The translations under genes were made by a program, and so were the position numbers. The notes beneath the pieces are model-generated. The model was not told where the DNA came from, did not search any database, and worked only from the letters and a program-made list of their open reading frames with translations. A DNA stretch of 64,000 bases from NCBI GenBank assembly GCA_965212245.1, contig OZ243107.1:310001-374000 (forward strand), given 5' to 3'. This DNA is from CAKZNE01 sp040222435 (lineage in GTDB: Bacteria; Bacteroidota; Bacteroidia; Flavobacteriales; Schleiferiaceae). This document shows positions 1 through 9,136 of this stretch, piece by piece; within the stretch, counting starts at the first letter, position 1, and every line of letters starts with the position of its first letter.

Positions 1-75
1 TCCTGAAGTATTACCTTCATTGGCACAGGATGAAAGGATTAGTGAAAAGGCAGCAAATGCAATTAAACGTTTCAT
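1..75 (-). CDS. lipoprotein, N-terminal fragment (window edge)
   Basis: Only the first 25 codons lie in the window; the gene runs off the left edge on the minus strand. They start with ATG (complement of 73-75) and encode a basic N-terminus, a short hydrophobic stretch and a lipobox ending SLILSSC, followed by ANEGNTSG. This is a typical signal peptidase II signal, so the mature protein is probably a lipid-anchored envelope protein. Nothing can be said about its function. It is divergent from the glycosyltransferase starting at 144, with a 68-base gap that must hold both promoters. Confidence 0.7.
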   Translation of the reverse strand, partial: MKRLIAFAAFSLILSSCANEGNTSG

Positions 76-143
76 TAAGTTTTGATTTTGAATATTTACC
101 GTATAACACAAAACTTCACTGAAAAGTTTGCTATTTTCCCCAC

Positions 144-1211
144 ATGATCAGGGTTTTGTTTGTTTCTAGAGCCACTTTATTTACACAGGCCGGGGGCGAT
201 ACCCTGCAAATGGCACAAACGGCCTTTTACCTGGAAAAGGAAAACGTACAGGTAACCATGTACAATGGTCAAAATGTACGGGAAGAAGATTTTGATATCC
301 TTCATTTTTTTAATATCGGCCGGCCGGCCGACCTTATCCGGTTTACGGACTGGGCGATACCTAAAGTAATTTCAGCTATTTACATAGACTATACTGAGTA
401 CGATCAAAAGCACCGCAACGGATTTGCGGGCTGGTTAGCACGAATAGCAGGGGTTCACGGAACGGAGTATATGAAGACCATAGCGCGCGGACTCAAAGCC
501 AAAGACCGCTTTCCTCCGCTCCAATATCTTTTACGTGGACATAAAAGCTCTGTAAAATACCTCCTGAAATCATGTGCTATAGTGATCACAGCCTCTCGCC
601 AGGAAGAAAAAGCCCTCCGAAAAGAATTTGGCCACTTACCCCAGGTTTCAGTTATTCCATTAGGCAGTGAACACTTTCCAGCTCTATCTCAAACCAACAC
701 AAAACGCTCAGGTATAGTTTGTGCGGCCCGAATTGAAGGACTTAAAAACCAGCTCAATTTAATCCGGGCGCTGAAGGGAACTGCTATTTCGCTAAAATTA
801 ATTGGGAAATCAGCTGAAAATCAGCCGGGCTATATGGAGAAATGTAAAGTTTTAGCAGAGGATAGTGTACTGTTTGCCGGGCCATTAACCCGTGAAGAAT
901 TGGCTGTTGAATTTCAAAAAGCTAAAGTCCATGTGCTGCCCAGCTACTATGAAACTACTGGCCTTTCTACCGTAGAAGCTCTTAAATCCGGTTGCCAGGC
1001 AGTGATTACCAAACGGGGAGCTCAAGCGGAAATTTTTGGTGATCATGCTTTTTACTGTGATCCCGATGACCCGGAGTCTATCCATGCGGCTATTAAAAAA
1101 GCACTTGATTCTCATGTGGATCATAGTCATTGGGTGCAATCTGCATTTAGCTGGGTCTCCGCTGCCAAAAAGATTTCAGATATTTACCGAAGCCTGCTAC
1201 AAAACTCATGA
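144..1211 (+). CDS. GT4-family glycosyltransferase
   Basis: A 355-residue GT-B fold glycosyltransferase of the GT4 group (Glycos_transf_1). The N-terminal half has a glycine motif (GGDTLQM, residues 17-23). The C-terminal half carries the GT4 E-x7-E signature within YYETTGLSTVEAL, with E270 and E278, which in this family contacts the nucleotide-sugar donor. No signal peptide or membrane segment is seen, so it should act at the cytoplasmic face. It probably adds a sugar to a lipid-linked glycan for surface polysaccharide. It is co-transcribed with the next glycosyltransferase (ATGA overlap at 1208-1211) and lies near a polyprenyl sugar-phosphate transferase. The sugar and linkage cannot be read from the sequence. 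Confidence 0.85.
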   Translation: MIRVLFVSRATLFTQAGGDTLQMAQTAFYLEKENVQVTMYNGQNVREEDFDILHFFNIGRPADLIRFTDWAIPKVISAIYIDYTEYDQKHRNGFAGWLARIAGVHGTEYMKTIARGLKAKDRFPPLQYLLRGHKSSVKYLLKSCAIVITASRQEEKALRKEFGHLPQVSVIPLGSEHFPALSQTNTKRSGIVCAARIEGLKNQLNLIRALKGTAISLKLIGKSAENQPGYMEKCKVLAEDSVLFAGPLTREELAVEFQKAKVHVLPSYYETTGLSTVEALKSGCQAVITKRGAQAEIFGDHAFYCDPDDPESIHAAIKKALDSHVDHSHWVQSAFSWVSAAKKISDIYRSLLQNS

Positions 1212-2299
1212 GGATAGGTATTTTAGGTTCCAGAGGAATTCCCAACCGTTACGGTGGCTTTGAAGAATGTGCCGAACAACTGGCTATACGGTGGACCGCC
1301 AAGGGGCATAAGGTATATGTTTATAATTCACATGAACACCCCTACCCGCACAAGCAGTTCAAAGGAGTTTCGCTTATTCACAAATACGATCCCGAACTTC
1401 GCATAGGTACAGCCGGCCAGTTTATTTACGACCTGAACAGTCTTATTGATTCACACTGGCGTGAGTTTGACATCTTACTAATGCTTGGATACACCAGTAG
1501 TAGTGTATGGAAATGGGTGTTCCCTAAAAAACCAATCATCATCACCAATATGGACGGGCTGGAATGGAAACGCAGCAAATATTCACGCAGGGTTCAGAAG
1601 TTCCTGAAAAGAGCTGAGCGCTGGGCCGCCAACAGTAGTGATGTACTTGTAGCAGACGCCAAAGAAATTCAACGCTATCTGAATGATAAATATCAAAGGG
1701 GTGCCGTGTATATCCCTTATGGCAGCGATACCTTTAAAGATACCGATGAATCAGTATTGGAAAAATACGGTGTAGAACCCCGGCAATATAACTTGGCAGT
1801 GGCAAGGCTTGAACCTGAAAACAACCTGGAGATCATTCTTCAGGGTGTTCAAAAAAGTGAAAGCGAAAGGGTATTACTGGTGGTGGGAAATCACGAAACC
1901 CCTTATGGAGAGTATCTTAAAAAAACCTTTAAAGACAGCCGTATTCGTTTTGTGAAAGCTTCCTATCAAAAAAAAGTGATCCATAACCTCCGGTACTTTT
2001 CACACCTGTACTTTCACGGCCATACGGTAGGCGGAACCAATCCCTCCCTTTTGGAAGCCATGGGCTGTAAGTGCGTGATCTGTGCTCATGATAATGCTTT
2101 TAACCGGGAGGTTTTAGGTGAGGACGGTAATTACTTTCTGGATGTAAATGATATTGCCAATGTTCTTGACCACCTGGAGCGGAACCCGGTTCAAAAGCAA
2201 AAGATCAAAAACAACCTGGAAAAACTGAAAACACGTTTTAACTGGGATATTGTAGCCGACCAATACGAGGTGGTTTTCCAGCAAGCGCTGATCCGCTAA
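1208..2299 (+). CDS. DUF1972-type GT4 glycosyltransferase (rhamnosyltransferase-like)
   Basis: A 363-residue protein opening with IGILGSRGIPNRYGGFEE, the hallmark of the DUF1972 domain found at the N-terminus of a GT4 subgroup that includes annotated rhamnosyltransferases. The C-terminal half has the donor-site segment GGTNPSLLEAMGC. It overlaps the preceding glycosyltransferase by four bases, so the two are translationally coupled and likely act one after the other on the same glycan. It converges on the sugar transferase gene with a one-base gap (stops at 2299 and 2301). The family is clear; rhamnose as the donor is only the common database name and is unproven here. Confidence 0.85.
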   Translation: MRIGILGSRGIPNRYGGFEECAEQLAIRWTAKGHKVYVYNSHEHPYPHKQFKGVSLIHKYDPELRIGTAGQFIYDLNSLIDSHWREFDILLMLGYTSSSVWKWVFPKKPIIITNMDGLEWKRSKYSRRVQKFLKRAERWAANSSDVLVADAKEIQRYLNDKYQRGAVYIPYGSDTFKDTDESVLEKYGVEPRQYNLAVARLEPENNLEIILQGVQKSESERVLLVVGNHETPYGEYLKKTFKDSRIRFVKASYQKKVIHNLRYFSHLYFHGHTVGGTNPSLLEAMGCKCVICAHDNAFNREVLGEDGNYFLDVNDIANVLDHLERNPVQKQKIKNNLEKLKTRFNWDIVADQYEVVFQQALIR

Positions 2300-2300
2300 T

Positions 2301-3686
2301 TCAGGATACCTTCCCTGTTACCGATTGATATACTGTAGTTAAAATGATTTTGATATCCAGCAGAACCGACCAGTTCTCGATATAGTATACATCGGTTTTT
2401 ACACGTGCTTCTATATCACCTGCTGCTGTAACTTCTCCTCTTAAACCGTTGATCTGTGCTAAACCTGTAATTCCCGGTTTAGCAAAATGACGAACCATAT
2501 ACTGATCCATCAATGCTGTATATTCACGGGTATGAGCTACCATATGCGGACGCGGCCCTACTACAGACATTTCTCCCTTGAGCACATTAAAAAACTGGGG
2601 AAGTTCATCAAGGTTGAATTGCCGTATGAACTTTCCAAAAGGCGTAAGCCGATGATCGTTGGCTGTAGCTTGTTGAGCATCAGCCTCTTTATTGGGTTTC
2701 ATGCTTCTGAATTTGTAGATCACAAATTCATCATTGCGTAAGCCCGTTCTTTTTTGACGAAAAAACACCGGACCTTTACTGCTCAGCTTAATGGCTATGG
2801 CCAGTATAGGGAATAACCAGGAACAGATAAATAAAATAACCACAGATGAAAAAAGAATGTCCCCCAGCCGTTTTAACCAACGATTGTGCACATATTCCAG
2901 AGGTTCTTTACGATGCACCAGCACCGGTACATCGTGGTAAAAATCCATTTCTATCCCTTTAAAATTACGGATACCCAGGTTTGGTATCACGCGGAAACGG
3001 ATCAGGTTGCGGTCTGCCCATTTAAACCACTGTAAAATGCGTTCATCCTCTGACGGATATGCACAGTATAACTCATCAAAACCAGCTACACTTTGGTCCA
3101 TGCGCTCCAGATCTTCTTCATTACCGCTTACCGGTATACCCTTTACCGGTTTAGCAGAATAATATCCTCCTATTCGCAAACCGTACTCTGGGTGACGGTT
3201 CACCGCTTCATAAAAGCGTAACAGATCAGGACCATTACCCACCAATACTATCTTCCTGAAGCTAATGCCCCGCCTGCGATAGCTTCGCAACAAACGAATG
3301 AAAAAGAAACGCCAGGGCAGTATGGTAACTAAAAGTGATGAATAGAAATAGATGAGAAATAACCGGGAATATACATCACGCTTTAAGCTTACCAGAACCA
3401 GAAGCAGCAGAAAAATGTGGAGGAAGAATACGTTCAGCACTTTGGAAGTGGCCTTACGCGGCTCCAGTGTTCTGCGTGTATCGTGCGTTTTAAAAGCAAA
3501 AGTGAGCAGCAGCCAACTCACATTAAAAAAAAGTATCAGTTGCAGGTAATAATCGTAGTAATCCGTTTCTTCCAGTGGTATTTCATCAAAACGAAGGGCC
3601 AATGCCAAAGCAAAACAACCGTTGAGTAACAAGAGGTCGCCCACAATGATAATAAACTGGAAAAATAGCGCGTAGCGTGACTGCAT
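2301..3686 (-). CDS. polyprenyl-phosphate sugar-1-phosphate transferase (WcaJ/WbaP type)
   Basis: A 461-residue initiating enzyme for exopolysaccharide or O-antigen. About five N-terminal membrane segments (to residue ~125) are followed by a CoA-binding-like domain (FRKIVLVGNGPDL) and a C-terminal bacterial sugar transferase domain. That domain has KRLGDILFSS, GPVFFRQKRTG, FRSMKP, LDELPQFFNVLKGEMS and VVGPRPH. Enzymes of this family move hexose-1-phosphate from a nucleotide sugar to undecaprenyl phosphate in the inner membrane. The frame extends one TTG codon upstream, but ATG at 3686 is preferred because it forms TGATG with the stop of the upstream aminopeptidase gene. The substrate (glucose, galactose or other) is unknown. 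Confidence 0.9.
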   Translation of the reverse strand: MQSRYALFFQFIIIVGDLLLLNGCFALALALRFDEIPLEETDYYDYYLQLILFFNVSWLLLTFAFKTHDTRRTLEPRKATSKVLNVFFLHIFLLLLVLVSLKRDVYSRLFLIYFYSSLLVTILPWRFFFIRLLRSYRRRGISFRKIVLVGNGPDLLRFYEAVNRHPEYGLRIGGYYSAKPVKGIPVSGNEEDLERMDQSVAGFDELYCAYPSEDERILQWFKWADRNLIRFRVIPNLGIRNFKGIEMDFYHDVPVLVHRKEPLEYVHNRWLKRLGDILFSSVVILFICSWLFPILAIAIKLSSKGPVFFRQKRTGLRNDEFVIYKFRSMKPNKEADAQQATANDHRLTPFGKFIRQFNLDELPQFFNVLKGEMSVVGPRPHMVAHTREYTALMDQYMVRHFAKPGITGLAQINGLRGEVTAAGDIEARVKTDVYYIENWSVLLDIKIILTTVYQSVTGKVS

Positions 3687-6040
3687 CAATCGGTATTTAG
3701 CTCAAATGTAGCGCTGACCACCCGCTTTTGAAAATCGGTAAATGAATTTTGGTGTGTCCGGAGGTATTGACGGATCACCTCTTGTTCGTCTTCCCCCTTG
3801 TAATACACCTGCAAAAGATTTCGTGCTTCCTTACGCAATTGCCAGTTATAGGCGAAAAGGGCATTGAAATAATAGCCACAAAGCTCATCATCAAAATAAC
3901 CGATACTTTTAAAAGCCTGTATGGTATTCATACGGGTAATAAAATCATAGGTGGGCGAGGCCCGTCTTTTCAGAGTGCTCAAAGCTTCTTTATCCTTAAA
4001 AAGCAGGATTTGGTATAACAGAGCCGTAACCTCTAATTTACGCCCCGGTATACCGGGTTCTGCTGAATATAGCTCATCGTAAAGCCATTGGTTACTTTTC
4101 AGGTTTTTAGGGTTAACACATAGATGCAGCGCATTTTGACGTAATTCATACGATTGTCCTTTTCGCAATTTGTGCAGCACCTTTTGCATTTCGGGGTTTG
4201 GGTTTTTAACCAGAAGTATAGCTTCTTTCTGTAATTGAACATCGGGATCATTTAAAGCCATACGAACCTTTTTAGTGAACTCCTTTTCTGATAGCATAGC
4301 TTGTAATTGCCGCAGGGCTTCTGCCCTAAGCGCGTGGAACCCGGAGGTATTTTCAAGAATAGAGATAAGGAAATCCTCAACCGTATCATCAGGGTTGTCT
4401 GCCATGCCTTGAACGGCCCGATAACGATCAATTACAGATTCTGAGTTTTCATATTGTTTCTGCCAAAACCGGGAGGGTTTCTTTTCCCTTACTTGAACCA
4501 GCATGGTCATATCCGGATTAATGGTCCAGGCGGTTACCTCATCACCCAGTAATTTATGAAGATCCCAAACCACTTCTTTTTTGCCAACCGGCAGCAATGT
4601 GTCCAAAAGCCCCTTTGCGGATTGAATCTGAATTGGAATGGAGATTTGCTCAAAGGGCATATACACAGGTGTGTACTTTAATTTTACCGTATCATTTTCT
4701 GTCACCGACTCAAATTGCAATACCGGTTCTCCCGCTGTAAAAACCCAATCTGTAAAAAAAGCTGAATAATCCATCCCCGTTACTGCCTTTAGAGAAGAAT
4801 TCAGCGAGTCTGTATTTACCACACCAAAGGCATTCTTCTGCAGGTAATGCTGAATGGCCATATCAAATTTTCTCTTGCCCAGTTTTTGCTTCAACATATA
4901 CAACACCCAGGCGCCTTTTTGATAGAAACGATAGCTCCCGGCTTTTCCATTACCAAGGGGGATACTGTCATTCCGCGAGGCTTCAAACACCAACTGAGCC
5001 TCTGTCCACCGCAGCCAGTCAAAATGATCCTGTCCATACAGGTTTTCTTCAGACAGCCATTGGTAGTACGTTGCAAAGCCTTCGTGCAGCCAGTGATGAT
5101 CACTACCTATGGCAGTTACCAAATTCCCAAACCACTGATGTGCCAGTTCATGTGCATTTACATAGGTGTAATTTCGATCGTTAAAGGCTATCTCATCCAC
5201 CAGGAAGAAGTCTCCAAAAATGGTGGCAGTGGTGTTTTCCATAGCACCATGATGAAAATTCTTTACCGGAACTTGTTTGTAGTTGGCCCAGGGAAATGCT
5301 ACACCAACTTCCTCCTGCAGAAAATTAAAGATCTCTTCATTGTGGGCATAGTACCATTCATAATCTCCCTCCCGATCAGGATAATAGTATTGAGTAAGAG
5401 GAATACCGCTTTTACTCACCGTGGCCTTGCTTTCATACTTCCCTATCGCCAGAGCAATAAGGTAGCTGCTCATGGGTTTATCCATACGGTAATGCCAGTT
5501 ACTGCTTACTTCTCCTTCTTTCACCTCTACCAACTCTCCGTTGGAAATGACTTCATAGCCTGCGTCAAACTCAACCCGGATATCCATAGTGAGCTTATCG
5601 GTCTGATCATCCTTATGAGGGATCCAGTGCCGGTGGTCAATGCCCTGTCCCTGGGTCCATATTTGTTTGGGCGACTGACCGGTTTCATCATCCCACCCAA
5701 TAAAAAATAATCCCTTACGGGGTTGGCAATCATAAGTTATGGTAATGTGATTAGTGTCTTTCAAATTCTGCCTTTCAGGCATCAGCCAAATGCCTTGGTC
5801 ATTATAGCCGTACGAAACAGAATCATTGTTCAGTCGCACTGAGTGGTAATTGATCTTTACCCCGTTCAGGTAAATAGAGTCTTGTGGTTCTTCTGCCACA
5901 AAAAAGAGCTCTGCTATTCCCCGGATTTCATTTTGAGCAGGCACAGGTGTAATGCTTACGGACATATGCGTGAAGTCCTGATATTGCCCAGCACACATAA
6001 AGCTTACTAAACCGAAAATACAGAGGAACAGGCGTAACAT
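3686..6040 (-). CDS. M1-family zinc aminopeptidase, exported
   Basis: A 784-residue gluzincin aminopeptidase. An N-terminal signal (LFLCIFGLVSFMCAG) is followed by a beta domain and the catalytic domain, then by a helical, HEAT-like C-terminus (~520-784). The exopeptidase motif GAMEN is at 265-269 and the zinc site HELAH at 297-301. The third ligand is E320, giving the exact HEXXH-x18-E spacing, so the enzyme should be active. It removes N-terminal residues from peptides, probably in the periplasm or at the outer membrane. It is transcribed with the downstream sugar transferase (TGATG overlap), although the two functions have no obvious link. A 287-codon open frame on the opposite strand is a shadow. 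Confidence 0.92.
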   Translation of the reverse strand: MLRLFLCIFGLVSFMCAGQYQDFTHMSVSITPVPAQNEIRGIAELFFVAEEPQDSIYLNGVKINYHSVRLNNDSVSYGYNDQGIWLMPERQNLKDTNHITITYDCQPRKGLFFIGWDDETGQSPKQIWTQGQGIDHRHWIPHKDDQTDKLTMDIRVEFDAGYEVISNGELVEVKEGEVSSNWHYRMDKPMSSYLIALAIGKYESKATVSKSGIPLTQYYYPDREGDYEWYYAHNEEIFNFLQEEVGVAFPWANYKQVPVKNFHHGAMENTTATIFGDFFLVDEIAFNDRNYTYVNAHELAHQWFGNLVTAIGSDHHWLHEGFATYYQWLSEENLYGQDHFDWLRWTEAQLVFEASRNDSIPLGNGKAGSYRFYQKGAWVLYMLKQKLGKRKFDMAIQHYLQKNAFGVVNTDSLNSSLKAVTGMDYSAFFTDWVFTAGEPVLQFESVTENDTVKLKYTPVYMPFEQISIPIQIQSAKGLLDTLLPVGKKEVVWDLHKLLGDEVTAWTINPDMTMLVQVREKKPSRFWQKQYENSESVIDRYRAVQGMADNPDDTVEDFLISILENTSGFHALRAEALRQLQAMLSEKEFTKKVRMALNDPDVQLQKEAILLVKNPNPEMQKVLHKLRKGQSYELRQNALHLCVNPKNLKSNQWLYDELYSAEPGIPGRKLEVTALLYQILLFKDKEALSTLKRRASPTYDFITRMNTIQAFKSIGYFDDELCGYYFNALFAYNWQLRKEARNLLQVYYKGEDEQEVIRQYLRTHQNSFTDFQKRVVSATFELNTD

Positions 6041-6080
6041 GGTTCAAGAAATATTTAAAGGTTAAAGAAAGGTTAAATGG

Positions 6081-6112
6081 TTTGTATGGACAAAACTTTT
6101 ACATTTACTTTG
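6081..6112 (+). promoter_or_regulatory. Bacteroidota-type promoter for the 6129-8889 operon
   Basis: A -33 element TTTG (6081-6084) and a -7 element TTACTTTG (6105-6112, one mismatch to TAnnTTTG) are separated by exactly 20 bases, the spacing expected for the primary sigma factor of Bacteroidota. The start codon at 6129 follows after 16 bases. A 10-base palindrome AAAGTACTTT (6119-6128) lies between box and start codon. Confidence 0.55.
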
Positions 6113-6128
6113 TTTTTCAAAGTACTTT

Positions 6129-6710
6129 ATGAAAACAGCAGAAGCCGATCTTAAAGAAATTAAAAGCCTGATGGAGCGTTCCTCACGCTTTATCTCCCTC
6201 TCGGGTTTATCAGGAGTATTTGCGGGTTTATATGCCTTGGCCGGATCATGGTTGGCAAACCAATACATTGCATCCGATTACAAACAAATTGAGTTGTGGC
6301 CTCTGATGGGTATTGCTGCATCAGTACTTCTCCTTTCGCTGCTCACGGCCATTTTCTTTACCACCCGCAATGCACGCAGGAAAAACCAAAAGATCTGGGA
6401 TAAACTCTCACAGCGAATGTTATGGAACTTGGCCGTACCACTCATAGCCGGAGGACTTTTCCTGATTATCCTGATTTTTCAGGAACAATATTACCTGGTG
6501 GCTCCCGGTATGCTGATCTTTTATGGTCTAGCGCTTATCAACGGCAGTAAGTACACCCTTAACGACATTCGATACGTAGGTTATTTTCAAATTGTACTCG
6601 GCCTGATGGCTACCTGCTTTCACGGAAATGGATTGCTTTTTTGGAGTATTGGTTTCGGCTGGCTTCATATTATTTACGGAGCTTTGATGTACTGGAAGTA
6701 CGAACGATGA
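6129..6710 (+). CDS. multi-pass membrane protein, unknown function
   Basis: A 193-residue protein with a short polar N-terminus (KTAEADLKEIKSLMERSS) and about five or six hydrophobic segments covering residues ~25-188. No catalytic motif or named family is recognised with confidence. It is the first gene of a tightly packed unit: its stop overlaps the start of the winged-helix regulator (ATGA at 6707-6710), and two more membrane-protein genes follow. Pairing a small membrane protein with a winged-helix protein is common in Bacteroidota and suggests a membrane-linked regulatory or stress unit, but this is inference. Confidence 0.75.
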   Translation: MKTAEADLKEIKSLMERSSRFISLSGLSGVFAGLYALAGSWLANQYIASDYKQIELWPLMGIAASVLLLSLLTAIFFTTRNARRKNQKIWDKLSQRMLWNLAVPLIAGGLFLIILIFQEQYYLVAPGMLIFYGLALINGSKYTLNDIRYVGYFQIVLGLMATCFHGNGLLFWSIGFGWLHIIYGALMYWKYER

Positions 6711-7006
6711 AAAACCCTATTAAAGGCCTTCATAAAGAATTTGAGAACCGCATAAAGCTGGGAATCATGAGTGTACTGATGGTAAACGATTCCCTGGATT
6801 TTAATGAAATAAAAGAGGTTCTGGAAGTAACGGATGGCAACCTGGCCAGCCATGCCGCAGCCCTGGAAAAAAAGAAAATGATAACCATCACTAAACAGTT
6901 TATTGGCAAAAAGCCTAACACATCTTATGCAGCCACAGATCAAGGTCGTACTGCATTTAATGAACATTTAGAAGCTCTTGAAAAACTTCTGAAAAACAAC
7001 CTCTAA
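6707..7006 (+). CDS. winged-helix transcriptional regulator (HTH_34-like)
   Basis: A 99-residue protein resembling the small MarR/ArsR-like winged-helix domain of PF13601. It has FENRIKLGIMSVLMVNDSLDF (helix 1), FNEIKEVLEVTDGNLASHAAALEKKKMI (helix-turn-helix) and ITITKQFIGKKPNTSYAATDQG (wing). ATG at 6707 is chosen over an upstream in-frame ATG at 6641 because it overlaps the stop of the previous gene as ATGA and gives the normal length of this family. There is no ligand domain. It probably regulates its own operon. A 13-base sequence TTCAAAGTACTTT repeated at 6116 and 7032 is a candidate binding site. Confidence 0.85.
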   Translation: MKNPIKGLHKEFENRIKLGIMSVLMVNDSLDFNEIKEVLEVTDGNLASHAAALEKKKMITITKQFIGKKPNTSYAATDQGRTAFNEHLEALEKLLKNNL

Positions 7007-7018
7007 AAAAATTTATTT

Positions 7019-8479
7019 ATGAACTTTGTAATTCAAAGTACTTTTAAAAATTCAAAACAATTTAATCAGGCCTTTTTTACAGCTTGCCTAACCTTTATCT
7101 TTCTTTTTCATAAAGCCGGGATTGGCCTGAACCTGGCTTTATTTTCCTTTTTAATAGCAGGGCATTGGTTTATACAAAAAAGAGAAAGCTTCCGGCTCAA
7201 TTCCGTCAGAATTGCCACCCTGGCCACTATTATAAGTGCACTCAGTGTGGCCTGGTACGGCACCGGTTATACCGTTCTCTGGGCTATTATCTCACTAGCC
7301 ATTCTCAGTGAACAAATACATTATCCCCGCAGCAGTATACTCTTCTCAGAGATCAAAACTCTTTTGCGGTTGGTACTGGCACCGCTTTACGGACTTACCC
7401 ATCTATTGGGTTTTAAAGAAAACCAGAGTACAGAACTCAGGCAAACCCGGTTTTTAAAGGTATTAACTTTCGTTATCCTTCCTGTAACCTTTACCTTTCT
7501 CTTTGCCACTATATATAAAAACCTGAACCCCATTTTTGAGAAAGCCTATTTCCGTTTTCTGAATATGATGGATCATGGTCTTATATTAACCATTGCCCTT
7601 GGTATAATGGTCACCTCCATTATCTTTATTAAGGCAATACCCTCCCGTTTGCTGGCACTTGACCGCTGGTTATCAAATGGTTTTAAATTACAAAGCCCGG
7701 TCCCTAAAAACGCTGCGGTTGAAAGGCAGGGTGGGCTAATTCTTTTTGCACTCTTGAATAGCACACTCTTGATATTCCTGATCAGCGATGTGTTTTTTAT
7801 ACAAGACATCTACAATGGTAATACCGCTGCTCATTATGCTCAATATGTACACCAGGGCGTAGGCTTACTGATCTTTTCCATCATTATAGCCATGGCACTG
7901 ATCCTATTCTACTTCCGCAATTCAGGAAACTCTTCTTTGCCCAACAATAACCTCCTTAAAGTACTGGCTATTACATGGGTATTTTTAAACCTTGGTATTA
8001 TTTGTACTACTGGCGCCAAGAATCTGATATATGTATCCGAATACGCACTTACATTAAAACGCATCGGGGTTTTTATCTATCTCAGCCTGGCCGTGGCCGG
8101 ACTCTCCGCTACTCTGGTAAAAGTCTTTCAAAAGAAAACCAATGCCTTTTTGTTCCGTAAATTATACTGGGCCTTCTTTGCTATATTGATTTTGAATAGC
8201 TGTGTGGACTGGAGCACCATCATCGTGCGATATAATATACGTCAGCATATTGAAAATAAACAGGAATTGGATTGGTATTACCTCCTCAGCCTTGACATTC
8301 GCACTCTTCCTCATATTGATACCCTTCGCAATCAAATCGTTTTCAGCAGCTCTGAGGAAAAAGGCAAATTCACAGAACTGCTGAACCATCGGAGGGAAGA
8401 GCTGAGGAACTATGAGCCTGAATGGCGGGATATACATATGGCTAAGGCCTACGCTAAAAGTTATTATACACAGCCATGA
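7019..8479 (+). CDS. DUF4173-like polytopic membrane protein
   Basis: A 486-residue protein with about ten to twelve membrane segments and a soluble C-terminal tail (~430-486). The layout and the motif HKAGIGLNLALFS resemble the DUF4173 family, whose role is unknown. It follows the winged-helix regulator by 12 bases and overlaps the next gene by four bases (8476-8479), so it belongs to the same operon. Its first codons contain the palindrome AAAGTACTTT (7035-7044), also found just before the first gene of the operon. The family call is from memory of conserved segments and is moderate. Confidence 0.75.
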   Translation: MNFVIQSTFKNSKQFNQAFFTACLTFIFLFHKAGIGLNLALFSFLIAGHWFIQKRESFRLNSVRIATLATIISALSVAWYGTGYTVLWAIISLAILSEQIHYPRSSILFSEIKTLLRLVLAPLYGLTHLLGFKENQSTELRQTRFLKVLTFVILPVTFTFLFATIYKNLNPIFEKAYFRFLNMMDHGLILTIALGIMVTSIIFIKAIPSRLLALDRWLSNGFKLQSPVPKNAAVERQGGLILFALLNSTLLIFLISDVFFIQDIYNGNTAAHYAQYVHQGVGLLIFSIIIAMALILFYFRNSGNSSLPNNNLLKVLAITWVFLNLGIICTTGAKNLIYVSEYALTLKRIGVFIYLSLAVAGLSATLVKVFQKKTNAFLFRKLYWAFFAILILNSCVDWSTIIVRYNIRQHIENKQELDWYYLLSLDIRTLPHIDTLRNQIVFSSSEEKGKFTELLNHRREELRNYEPEWRDIHMAKAYAKSYYTQP

Positions 8480-8889
8480 AAAAGCACCGTCCCTTTTCCA
8501 AATCATTCTTTTTTTACAGTTGCACCGTTGTAGTGGGCGCCACCGCGATGTTTTTTACTGAGGCCAATGACCTTCATGAAACATTTAACGATACCATTCA
8601 TAGTTTGTCATCCATCTTCTACCTGGTGGTATTCGCCTACATCATTTGCGTACCGCTCTGGCTGGTAATATTGCCCTATTTTGGAGTTTTCGGAAACTGG
8701 CAAAAGAACTTCAGTACACATACCTTAATTTACCTGAACGGGAGCTTTGGGTTGCTGGTAAGCCTGGTGTGGGCCTTGGTTTTTAGTGAATTTAATGACC
8801 TGAGCTTTTTCCTTCCTTTTATTGTTTCGGCTTGTGTTTCCGGCATACTTACAGCCCTGAAATTTTCCACATCTTCCTTTAAACATTAA
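8476..8889 (+). CDS. small four-helix membrane protein, unknown
   Basis: A 137-residue protein with four hydrophobic segments (about residues 12-28, 45-70, 80-100 and 112-130) and no recognised motif. It overlaps the DUF4173-like gene by four bases and closes the operon. Nothing resembling a strong terminator follows. The 247 bases up to RecG (8890-9136) show no further gene and only a possible -7 box next to the RecG start. Confidence 0.65.
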   Translation: MKKHRPFSKSFFFYSCTVVVGATAMFFTEANDLHETFNDTIHSLSSIFYLVVFAYIICVPLWLVILPYFGVFGNWQKNFSTHTLIYLNGSFGLLVSLVWALVFSEFNDLSFFLPFIVSACVSGILTALKFSTSSFKH

Positions 8890-9124
8890 TTTTCTGAGCA
8901 TAATCAATATCAATAGTACTTGGAAACCCTTTCCACCTTATAATTACCTGGCAGGAAGTATATTATGGTCTGGTCCTGAGCTGTAGCTATGCTTTGATAT
9001 TAGCCCGGTTATTTGGAGAAATGACTTGGGGAATTGATCTCTTATCGATCTTACCATACTTATAAGTCTTTACCTTTTTTAAGATGAGATATGGCATTAG
9101 CGGGTAATAAATGCGCAAGAGTTT

Positions 9125-9132
9125 TTACTTTG
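9125..9132 (+). promoter_or_regulatory. possible -7 box abutting the recG start
   Basis: TTACTTTG matches TAnnTTTG with one mismatch and ends only four bases before the GTG start of RecG. If used, transcription would begin at or next to the start codon, giving a leaderless mRNA. No -33 TTTG is seen 20 bases upstream, so support is weak. Confidence 0.3.
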
Positions 9133-9136
9133 CAGT

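Noticed and set aside
4847..5710. 287-codon open frame on the plus strand
   Set aside because: It lies wholly antisense to the M1 aminopeptidase catalytic domain, whose motifs are intact; the translation has no domain features.
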